A stretch of 64,000 bases of DNA, taken from Adineta vaga (taxonomy: Eukaryota; Rotifera). The translations under genes were made by a program, and so were the position numbers. Positions 39,492 through 51,900 of this stretch are shown here, piece by piece; position 1 is the first letter of the stretch; each line of letters begins with the position of its first letter. The notes beneath the pieces were generated by a model. That model was not told the origin of the DNA, did not search any database, and saw only the letters and a program-made list of their open reading frames with translations. The stretch is from the NCBI GenBank assembly GCA_021613535.1, contig CP075495.1:11470001-11534000 (forward strand), given 5' to 3'.

Positions 39492-40190
39492 TTACATGTT
39501 ATTTAACTTTTGAACAGCGTCGTAATACGATGGAGGAACTAAAAAGATCTTTCTTAATTGAAATTCAAAAGAAAAAGAAAACGTACGGTCTGAATTATGA
39601 TGATTAGTTGCAAGATTGATCGATTGTGTTTGATCAATATCATTTGATTCGTTTGGACCTAGATAACAAAAAGCAAATCATCACTATTAATGTATTAAAT
39701 CATTTTCCAGTATTTAGAAGAAAAACGATCAACAAAAATAGAATTAGGAAGTATTTGTCTGTCTTTTTTCCTCATTGTATCAAGCGAGCGACTGAAATAT
39801 TAGTAATAATTAATCGAAACCATACATACGTTCAGCATCTGACTGAGCAGTAGGGACGTAGGTATGAGCTAAATAAATAAAAAGAAATGCGATGATAATA
39901 AAAGCAGACGATGAAAAGATCCTTCTATTCTATTCTTTATGCTCTATCAATTCATATAATCTTTTTCAAAAAAAAGCATTTCAGTAATTAGACTCTTGTA
40001 TCTTTTGTTAGTTTACATTGACGTCAATAATTTGTTTTCCTTCATTCTTTTTAGAAATCTAATACATAAAATATACTCACTTTTTCGTGCTAAATACCGA
40101 CGATAATAAACAATGCAACAGGCAAGAAGTAAAACCAAAAGACTACAAGCTGATATAATACCAACAATGGCACCAACTGCTCGTCTGCCG
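39492..40190 (-). CDS. Single-pass membrane protein with PPxY tail, 5' exons not found
   Basis: Exons 40190-40081, 39868-39830, 39658-39587 and 39538-39492 join in phase to a TAA. The first of these begins mid-codon and encodes a transmembrane helix (AVGAIVGIISACSLLVLLLACCIVYYRRYLARK covers the helix plus basic stop-transfer). A hydrophilic tail rich in Asn/Asp/Ser ends LPPSYYDAVQKLNNM. There is no ATG in the helix exon, so at least one upstream exon encoding a start and an ectodomain is missing from my model. It should lie between 40191 and about 42900 but I could not identify it. The family is not recognised. The PPSYYDAV end parallels PPNYNEAV of the adjacent minus-strand gene, and each C-terminal motif starts a final short exon. 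Confidence 0.65.
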
Positions 40191-42968
40191 CTAAATAAAA
40201 AGAATTAATATTGTCAATCAAATCATTAGAGCATAAAAGTACAACTACATTTTTTTGGAGAAAATATAATTAAAAAATGTTTCTATTTTTTGCATTGAAG
40301 TTTTTTTTTTATTTCTCAACCTTTCTCTAGTCCTTTCTTTTTTGCTTGATCACTAAATATTCAGTCCTTAAATAAGCATATCATTTGCTAGAAAAATGAC
40401 GTACAGCATGATCAATATATATTTGTTTGTCAATAATGGCTCGTCAAAATGCTTTGATGATCTACATAGTATAGATCTAAAAACAAAAAAAAAACAAGAA
40501 GAAATTATTTTTATGCAATTGAGAGAAATGCATAAAGATTCTATAAGAATGATTATTTGTTAATGAAATGGAAGAACATAATAAAGCACAAACATTCTGT
40601 CAGCAGCGAAAGAAAAGAATATTTTTGTTGACCTGGCTTACATTAACTTTCATTGTATAATAACTATGAAGAATATTTTATATTTTATTTGAAGAATTAG
40701 AAGTATCTATTCACTACAGTAGAGAACTAGTATTGATCATCATTAACTTCAAAACTAAATTCTCAACATTGATAAGAATTTGATGTCAATAACATAAAAA
40801 CTAAATATTTTTCTGGTTTTTATTTTCTTTATACACACGATACGATTACCTATCGGTAACATGTGATAAAAAAGTCAATCTATCTTTACTTATCATATAA
40901 CATTACTGTGTCGTCGTTAAAACTATTAGTATTCAAAAACAAAATTGATCAATAATCAAAACAAGTCTATTCTAGTTTTAATGAATCATGCTCAATGAAG
41001 AAGCATTTGTTTGGGTAACCTACGAGATTCTTCTCTCTATACATCAAGAGAAACTTCAATGACGTCAGTCATTGTGAAAATGCATTTATTCAATTCAACA
41101 TTACATCGATGTCTGTTTAGTATTATAATAGAAATGCAAATAGGGAAGGAAAAAAATTGCATATGAGTCATTCCGTGATTCTATATTATTCTATTGACTT
41201 ATTTCCTATTATAGCAAATATATTCGTTTATTCATCACTAAAAGTCATTTATTATACAGTTTATATTACAAAAAAAATATTATCATATTTTTATAATCAA
41301 AATTACAATCAATTAACGTCAAGAAATAATCATTCTTTTTTCAATATATATTATCAACTGGTGACATCTGTGAACTCACTATCAAATAAATAAACTGATT
41401 GAAAATTCTAACGTGCTTTTAATTGTAGTTTAATTTATTAGAAAACAAGCAAGACTTAGCAAATGATTTCACATTCGTTTCTCATAAAAACTAAGTTGTT
41501 ATCGATAGTAATGTTTTACAAAACACGTACAATGTAAGTGAAACAGAATTATATGAACTGATATATTCTTTTTACTAGTAGAATCTAATGAGGGTGCTCC
41601 ATATGTCGATTTCGAACATTCAACCAGAACAAACTCGTTAAATTACATGATACAGATCGTCCGTTTTGAATTAAATGGTTTTTCTGAGTTTATTTTCGAA
41701 CGATATTTTCTTTTCTTACCAATAGACAAATAATATTGATCGATTTCTTTCGTTTATTACCATTCATATAAGGAAAACGTCCTAATCCATCATCAGATTT
41801 CTTCTCGAAGTTATGTAATTACTGAACAATATCAATATTATTATTAAAGACAATAAGTGCAAATTATGACAAATGATTAACGGACGACATCCAGACAATT
41901 CTTTCGGAGAAACAATCATAGCATATATTTCACGAAATGACTTTTAATATAAAATAAGATTTCTTATTCATGATTGACATCTTTTATTCAATACAAATGT
42001 TTATTTATTTACCGAATCAAAAATGTATAGCCATTAAATGCCGTAGGCGGTCTTAGTTAATAATCGCAATGTTGAATTGTTTGGATGATTTTCCATACAA
42101 TCTCCTTGGTTGACTCATTTATGAATACTTCACATCTGAACAAATAATGAACTGAAATGAAACACAAGTATCGGTGTAAATAATAGAATTTGTCAGAAAA
42201 ACCCAAAATTCAAGATGGTAATTAATAACAAGAGTCTAATATGAAATGAAAAATTTAAAAATAAGATTAATGATATCTTTATTGTGAATTATACTAAAGT
42301 ATAGTTTTATCTATTTATTTGTTTGGCAATGAATATAAACAAGGACGATGTCATAGACGTAAAACAGATGGGTTACTATAGAAAAATGAAAACCTTGTCG
42401 AATATCTTAATCTATATCGTATAACGCTAATTGAAGTATCATTGATCAAGGGAGAAGTATTGTCTCCAATATTTTGTCAAAAACAAAAACATTCTTCATA
42501 GAGAAGTTTTATTTAAAAAGATTATCGTCGAGTGTTTGAAAGAGCCGTTTTTTGTTGTCTTTTATCTTCATTTATTTTTTCATATATATATATTATATTA
42601 TATTAGCTTGGCATTTGGTTATAGAAAAAAAAAAGAAGTTGATATATCTTCTTGTGTCGGAGGTTTTTTTCTCGTCTAGATGAGAACGAAGACGAACAGG
42701 AGGCGGAAATACTTGACTGCGGCTGAAAAAGAGATGGTGGGAGAATAGCAAAAGAACGAAGAAAGAATGCGGTCTGTTCCTACAAATACAAATAAGAACG
42801 ACTGTCAATTACACTGCTACAATAGTGTTCGTTTTTTTTTCTTCTTACTATCGAGCGATTTTTTTTTTCTTGAGCAAACATTTCCTTAGCTCTCATTCTT
42901 TTGTGATTCAACACTGCAAATAATTCATATTTTCGACGATTACATCTGTATCTTACATCCAAATATCA
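40191..42968. other. 2.8-kb region without assigned exons
   Basis: AT-rich. It must contain the missing 5' exon(s) of the membrane-protein gene at 39492-40190 and the talin promoter. A perfect CRE palindrome TGACGTCA lies at 41060-41067, and another at 40019-40026 inside the neighbouring gene. A 78-codon plus-strand frame at 41157-41393 and minus-strand frames at 42593-42962 look like chance: low complexity, no domain. Nothing repetitive or mobile was recognised. Confidence 0.4.
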
Positions 42969-45900
42969 ATGGTTCTCTACAAGGAAATCACCAAAGAGGT
43001 AAGTTGTCACATGAGATTGAACTTAGAGTATAAATAAACTTTTTCGGTCTCGCGAGATATATATATATTTAAATTGATGTTTATTTCGAAAAAGCAAAAA
43101 GAATATAGTCCTAAAAATAGTTTTCAATTGGTGAGTTTTGCATGTGTGTGTGTGTGTGTGTGTGAACGAACCTTATTTTTTCGAACCTTCACATACTATT
43201 TCGGCATGATCGTCAACAACCGAATTGATACGTTCATTAAACTTTGAACTACTTAATGTCTAGTATTTATACATATGAAAATAATTATATGATTATCGTT
43301 AATAGTTAAATGATTATTTCTTGTACAAACAACACGGAATTCATTCAAGCATATGATATGGATAATATGTATGAAGATTCAATTGCCAACTAATATTTAA
43401 TTTTCAAAATGATTAAAACGATCGACAATTTTTGATAAGAAACAAAAGCAATTATGATTCAATTAGAAAGAGAAAAGAAACAAAACCTATGTAGATAATT
43501 TCAAAAGAAAGAAATAATTATCAATGAAAATTGAAGTACTAGATAGAAATTTAATTTTGATCTGTTACCTTTTTTCTTGTTTACTTTTTTTATTATGTAA
43601 CTAATTTTATTATTTGCTGTTTTTGCTCTTTATGATTCACAGATATGTTTTGTTTTTCGTTTTTTTAATGATAGAAGAAAGGTAGAGTAGAACGTTTCGA
43701 TGACTACATACTGAGAATATATTCACACTGGGTAAAAATCATCTATATAATATTCTACCAATTCACATTATAACGATCATTATTACTAATGCGATTGTCG
43801 ACATACATCTAGTGTCTGTAATATTCAATGGACTGCGAATGGCACATATCCTTCATCTTCTAAATGCAATGGCTACGTGTACTGGTCAATCTCTGGCTTA
43901 GAACAACGAAGAGAAGAAAAAGAACGAGAAAAAAAAACATGATGAAGGTTCATTGTTAACTGAACAGGACAGACGAGAAAGAAAGAAGAGAAGAGAAGAG
44001 GAGTTCTTTTTTTTATGTTGCCTCTTTTTTTCTTTCTCTTCTTTTGAACCATTGAACACCAACTGCAGAACATCGGACACATATACTTGCCATCGGGTCG
44101 AACGTGTTCTATGTTGATTTTTGCTCGTCTTCTTACTTGCTCACTTATAATAGAATCGATTTCCTGGAAGAATAGTAAACGCGATAATAGTGAACTAGAT
44201 AAAGAGTTTTTCTTTTCTTTTTTTTTGTAGAATAGGATTCAATTTCATTATTTATCATCGTCAATAGTAACATTTTTCTATCTATCTATATTTCAGAGGT
44301 ATGTTTGCGAGCGAACGAGTCAAAATAACGAACAACAACAACAGCAATTACAACAGCAACGAACATTTATTGATAGTGGTATAATGGTAGCAAATAACGG
44401 AACGACAACAATTAATGGGAATGTGAGTAGTGGACATATGGTCACATTGAATATCCATGTTCCACGAGATAAAATTGTTCAACCTATGCAATTTGATGTT
44501 CAAATGTTCATTGGTGATATCTGTCGAAGTATTCAAGGACATTTACCAATAACATATGATCATGATTGTAAGATTAGAAAAGAAATAGAATATTTTATTC
44601 CTTTATCGATTTTATTTTCTCGATTTAGTATCAGAATATGGACTAGTAAATGATGGACTTCATACATCTAGAAGTTATTGGCTTGATCCATCAAGAACAT
44701 TAAATTATTATGCTTTAAAATCAGGAGTATGATCATAGAATTAAATTTATTCCGTAACGATTTATTCGTTTCTATTATTGTTTAGGATAATGTCGAATTT
44801 AAAAATAAATATCGACCATTAAAAATTCGTTTATTAGATGGAACAATTCGAACGATTCTTGTTGATGATTCATTAATAGTTGCACAATTAATGGTTTATA
44901 TTTGTACGAAATTTGGTATAGCTAATTATGATGAATATTCCCTTATTTATGATCTTGATGCTGATGATGGTGGTAATAGTACAAAAACAGCAACTCTACG
45001 TCGAGTAAAATTGTCATTTGATATACAAATAAATTTTTCATTTTGATCTTCTTCTTTAGGAACGATCTCTCCAACGAACTGATAAAAAAATGGAGGAACT
45101 AAAGAAAAAATGTCATACCGATGATGATAGTTCGTTTTGATTGAGAATTTTATTTTCATTTGTTTTCATATTGTTTATTGTAGCTCTATGGCTTGATCAT
45201 TCGAAAACCTTACGACAACAAGATATAGATGAACAATCGATTGTAGTTTTACGACGAAAATATTTCTTTTCTGATACAAATATTGATCAAAGTGATCCTG
45301 TTCAATTAAATTTACTTTATATACAAGTAAAATATCATGAAACTTGAATATTTTTCTATCTTTTTCTATCTTTTTTTAAGTGTCGAAATGGAATTCTTGA
45401 TGGTACGCATCCCGTAACATATGATGAAGCCATTCAATTTGCTGGTCTACAAAGTCAAATACAATTTGGTAATTACCAAGAATCAAAACATAAACCAAAT
45501 GTTCTTGAGTAAGTAAATATGTTTTGTTTGATCACAAATGATAGAATATCAAGAAAAGAAAACAGAATTTTATATGCTTCTTTCTGTCTCAAAAATAGTT
45601 GTTGTAATAATTGTTCATCAAATGAATTTTATTATCGAATGGAGATGCGGTAAACTTACGCTGAAGATTGATGGCTGCTAAGAAATGCAAAGCTTCATAT
45701 CCTTATAGTTCCTTGCATGTTTTTTTTTCACCGAGAAAACTTCAGAAAAGAGCGATTTGTTTTGCTAAATTTATATATTTAATATTCATGCAGAAGTGAA
45801 ATGATTTTCTATGTTTTTGCTTTTCAGAATTCGAGAATTTCTTCCGAAAGAATATACCAAAACTAAAGGTGTTGAAAAGCGTATATTTCAAGTAAGTAGA

Positions 45901-48900
45901 TAAAACATATATATATATGAAATTTTTATTTTTCATCTTATAGGAACATAAAAAATTACATGATGTATCTGAACTTGATGCGAAATTAAAATATACACAA
46001 TTATGTCGATCACTACGAACATATGGTGTCACATTTTTTCTTGTTAAAGTAAAGCAAAATGAATCAAAATTTCATTTAAATGCTAATTTTCTTTTTCTTT
46101 CAAAAGGAGAAAATGTCTGGAAAGAATAAACTTGTTCCACGTTTACTTGGTGTTACGAAAGAATCAATTGTTCGAGTAGATGAACGTACAAAAGAAGTAA
46201 CTATTATAATCAATCACGAAGAAAAATCATGACGAATTGAATTTTTTTTTCTTTTAGTTTCTTGAACATTGGCCCTTGACACATGTAAAACGATGGACAG
46301 CATCACCTAATACTTTTACACTGGTATGAAACGCTTCTTTTTCTTACAGTAGACAGTTATTAGTCATATTCGATTTGTTTGCGTAGGATTTTGGAGATTA
46401 TGCTACTGCTTATTATTCCGTACAAACAAATGAAGGTCAACAAATATCACAATTAATTGCAGGATATATCGATATTATTCTCAAAAAAGTTTGTATTTTT
46501 AAACTTACTCAATTTTATTGAATTTGATTTTTCATGATGATGCAGAAAAAAGATCAAGGATTTTCCATTCGCGATGGTTTACATGATGAAGAAGCAACAA
46601 TGATTGAAGATATCATTGCACCTGGAAGGTAAGATATTCTCTTGAACATTCAATTTTCGACAATTTTTCATTTATATAGAGCAACAATTATTCAACCCCA
46701 TCATCCCTCACATGGTTATGTTCATCACGAAAATATCTATTCACCACCATTAATTCATGGTGTATACGCTGGTAAATAATGATTAGTTTTTATTGAAATT
46801 ATCTGAGCAAAATCTGATATTTATTTTACTCTTGTCAATTGTTAAAGCAACCATCTATTTAAATTCATAGTACATGACGTGAATATCCTAGAAACTATAT
46901 TTTACATCGATGTCGATGAAATTATTTGAATTTTATAATAGAAAATATTTGTTTTTATTTCTACTCAAGATATGCCAGTTCATCCTCATTATCAATACTA
47001 TGTACCTGAATACTATCCTGGTCCACCGTATCCACTTTATTCTGATCAAGAACATGATGATTATTTCGTTTCTCAGATACATGTAAAACCAGCTTCTTTT
47101 TTTCTTTCTATTTCTATGTAAATCATTATCTTCCCTTCTCTTCATTCATTTTAAGGAACAACCACCTTTATCATCTATCTTACATGGTGGTAGCGGGGGT
47201 ACAGTTTTATTCTCTTCGATTGAAAATGCTCGAAATGCTGTGAATTATGCGCAATCTCAATTAGCACGTGAATTACAAATGGAATATACGCATCAACCAA
47301 CAGCTTCTCTAATGGTAAATGATCTTTTTTTCTTCGTTTTCTTTGAGTTTAAAAGAATTATTTCTAAGGATGATCAACAAGAATATTCAATACAAGATCG
47401 TCTCGATGTCAGTCAACAATTGTTAACAAGTGAATTATCAGCAATCAATGCTTCAACAGCTCAAATCGTTATATTAACATCGGATCCAAATCATAATCAA
47501 CAATTAAATCGTCGAAATTCTGAATATAATCATTCGTTAGGTGCCGCAATTTCTACAATAACAAATAATTTGAATGAATTTTGTAAAGAAATGGATGTGT
47601 ATACAAATCTAATTAATGATAAAACAAATCTTATGGATCAAGCAAGTCGTTTATGTTCAACATTTAATGATCTATTAACACATATCGAAGCATTATCGGA
47701 TAATCAGACAGATTCATCTATTCGACAAAATATTTTATTAACTGCAAGTCGTTTAGGAGAAATAAGTCAAGATCTTGTTCGACGTTTAGCAAGTGAAATA
47801 ACAATAAATCCATTTGATTCTTCGATTGAATATCAAGATAAATTATTAGCGTTAGCAAAAGCTGTTGCAAATACAACGGCTGCATATGTTTTAAAAGCCA
47901 AAGATATTGCAACTAATGTACAAGATCAACAAAATATCAATGAAATTATTTCAACAGCAACACAATGTGCTTTAGCAACATCACAATTAGTTGCTTGTAC
48001 TAAAGTATGACTGACATTCATATGATTTTCGATAAAATAACAATTTTTTCTTTCAATTATAGGTTGTTGCTGCAACAATTTCGAGTCCTTTATGTCAAGA
48101 ACAATTAATTGAATCTGCTCGTAGTATAACACGTTCGATCGAAGCTGTTCTTCAATCATGTAAACCTCCAATTACTACTGAAGAATTACATTTAGAATTG
48201 AATGAAGCTGGTCTAACTATTCGTAAAAGTCTCAATGATTTTTTACTTCATATCAAATTAGTCACAGATAGTTTAGCCGATAATTCTGATGGTAGTTATT
48301 TATTTTCTACAAATGGAAAAAAACATCTTGGAATCGATAAACAAACAACGATAACAACAACAATTTCGCGTCGTATGCTTGCTAATGATGAAATTGAAGA
48401 AGAAGACGAAGAACAAGATGAAGAAACATTAATGACAAGAAAATATCATGATCAATCGATTGATCAAATTTTAACAGCAAGTGATCGATTATTTTCGTCC
48501 GTTGGTGATGCTGTAGAAATGGTTAAACAAGCGAAAGTTTTAGCACAAGCAACAGCTCAACTTGTTACATCACTAAGACAACAAGCTGAATTAGCAAGTG
48601 ATGATATAGATCAACAAAATAAATTATTATCAGCTGCTAAAATGCTCGCTGATGCAACTGCAAAAATGGTAGATTCAGCAAAAAATTGTGCTGCAAAGCC
48701 AAATGATACGCAATTACAATATGAATTAAAACGTACAGCTGAAGAACTTCGGTAAAGTTCAAATAAAATCGTAATTTTTCTTTTCAAACATATCTATCTT
48801 TTTTTTTAGATCAGCAACAAATATTGCTACAAGTAATAGTATCAAACGAAAAATACTTAAACGTGTTGAACAATGTGCTCGACATTGCGCATCATGTGCA

Positions 48901-51900
48901 ACACAATGTATTGCTGCTACATCCGGTTCAGCGATGACAAATAAAAATCAACAATCCCATCAACATCTTGTTGAACAATGTAAAACTGTTGCTGATTTAA
49001 TACCAAAAGTTGTTCAAGGTATTCGTGGTTGTATGGTTAAACCAGATTCATTTTCCTCTCAAGCAAATCTATTGAATGCATGTGAAGATTTTCTTGTACC
49101 AGCAACACGTTTAGCTAATTTAGCTAAAGCATCTGTACCAACTGTTCACGATCAATCTCAAGCTTTACATTTAAATAATAGTTCGAAACAATTGACACAA
49201 GCATTGATTGATCTTCGTACTTATTTAACTCGAGTAAGAAAACATGAGATTTGTTTTTCACAGGAAAAGAAAGAAAAGAAAAATAATTTCTTTTGCTTAG
49301 GCACAAGAATTATGTGGAACTGTACCACTTGATGTAGAATCTATTGTTGAATCTATTGAAACACTTGATAGAGAATTACAAGAAATCAAACGACAAGCAA
49401 AAGATGGACATTTAAGACCGAAAGCTGATGAAACAGTGAGTTATTTTTCTTGAATTCACAACGACCTACTTATGATCTTCTTCGCTTTTTTTCTCTCAAT
49501 TAGATTGCTACGTCTCTGCTCAATTATGTTCTGTATGTAAACAAGTAAATACAATAATTTCTCAACTTCTCAGTGCTGTCACTCAAGTATGTCTTTTATT
49601 TTTCTCATTTTTCAACTGTGTAATTCTCTTAAAATTTAGAGTGATGAAAAAACTGTTGAAACGTGTACACGTGAAATTCTTCAAACACTTCGTAAATTAA
49701 CAAATTCAACTCGTGGCATTGCTGCAACATCGAAAGATCATCAAATTCAAGAATCCATTATTGAACGTTCACATGAAGTCCTCGAACATTCAACAAATCT
49801 TGTTCGTGAAGCTAAAAAAGCGATTCATACACCCGATGATCATGAAATACAAAATAAACTTGCTGAAATTGCTCGTGATGTTTCATCAGCATTGAATGCT
49901 TGTATAGCAGCTATGCCATCTCAACGTTATTTAGATGAAGCTATTAAACAAATGTCAGAATATGTCTACATATTAGCTGGTCCATTTGATCGAAATACAA
50001 CTACATCAACAAAAATTATCGAAGAAAAACAAAACGATATTAATCGTTCAGCAGCAACTTTAAATCAAGCAACAACGGATATAATTCTTAGTACGCATGC
50101 AGGTTCAACACAAGATTTAGCAAAAACATCAACAAGTTTTACACGTGCTTTTGGAGAGTTTATGAATAATGGTATTGAGTTAGTTAAACATCAACAAGAA
50201 GATGAGAAACGTACACATTTGATTACATCATTAAAAAATGTTCATTCATCAACAAATCAATTATTAGAAAAAGCGAAAACAGTTTCTCTCGATCCACAAC
50301 CGGCTACAATAACGAATGAAACGAAACAACAATTAGCAAATGCAGCACGAGTGGTCACAGATAATATTAATAATGTTATAACGGTGTGTTTAACATCAAA
50401 ATCAACATCTGAAAAAACGATTGGTCGTTCAGAATGTGAAAATGCCATACGAGAAATGGAAACATCAAAAACATGTTTACAACAACCTGTTTTACAACCA
50501 TGTAATAATCATTCATATTACGAAGCATTAGATCATGTAGTCGATAATTCCAAACGATTAGGTGAAGCGATGACACATATTGCTAGTGCATCCAAAAATA
50601 GCAATCATCAATTATTTACTCAAGCTGTCCAAGATGCTTCAACAGCTGTTTGTCATTTAGCTGAATCATCTGCACAAGTAAAATGATATATTAATCCGTG
50701 AATTTCATTTTAATATTTTAATATGTCTAGGCAAGTTATTTAATTGGTGTTTCAGAAACAAACTCATCAAAAGGAACTTCAGCAGTTGTTGATCAACCAT
50801 TATTTACTCAATCTGTTACTGCTATTCGACATGCATGTTCAGATCTATCAAATCCAAACATTGATAGAAAAGACGTAAGTCACCTTTTCTTTTTCTTCGA
50901 ATAAATAACTGGGTATTTTTGGTATTGCACAATCAAAATATAGCAGTTGCACGTCACGATGATTCATACTTTCTCTTCATTTTTACCCTATAGGTTTTGA
51001 TACTCGCAACTACAGTTGCAAAGAATACATCAGTTCTATGCAATGCTGCTCGCGATGCATCATCGAATACAACAAATCCAATTGCTCGACGTCGTTTTGT
51101 TGAATCAGCTAAAGATGTGGCGAATGCTACAGCTGAACTTGTTCGAACAATAAAAGTTTGTTTTTCTTTTTTAATTTCAAACTTATACACGTACATATAA
51201 TTATATACTTCATTTATAGGTATTGGATAATTCGTATACACAAGAAAATCATCGGCAATGTATTGAAACAAGCCGTCCATTACTTCAAAATATTGATGAA
51301 CTTTATACATATGCAATGTCAAAAGAATTTGCTAGTGTACCAGCTTCGATCAGTGTTACGGTATAGATTTATATTATTGAATTAGGATTTTTTTCTACAT
51401 TATATTTAACTCGAATAGGGACGTCAATTACAAGAACCTGTTCTATCAGCAGCTCGAAAAGTTGTTGATGGTGCATGTCATATTGTTGATTGTTCGAAAA
51501 CTTTAATTATCAATCCAAAAGAACCGATACAATGGCAACAATTAGCTACACATACAAAGGGTGTCTCTGAATCAATCAAACGTTTAGCCACAGCAGTAAA
51601 GTATGTCACTGAAAATTTATTTTTCAATCATAAAAAAAAACGATATTCTTTATCTTCAAATAGAGAAATGGCACCTGGACAAAGAGAATGTGACAGAGCT
51701 ATTGAAGATCTTCGAAAATTATTTCAAGAAGTTGATACAGCTATCACCAATATTGATATATTACGTAAAACAGATAAATCTCTTCAGGTACGATACCGCA
51801 AATCAAAGAATAATCAGTCAATGTTCTATATTAACAAATCTCTTTTATAGTTTCATCAAGAACAAATTTCATCTACATCGCATTTTATTACTGAATTAGT

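Noticed and set aside
41157-41393. 78-codon plus-strand frame
   Set aside because: Tyr/Ile/Asn-rich as expected from random AT-rich DNA; no splice context or recognisable motif.
42593-42962. Minus-strand frames just upstream of the talin first exon, considered as the missing 5' exon of the PPxY gene
   Set aside because: Lys/Arg/Phe runs from A/T tracts, no signal peptide followed by a donor in the needed phase.
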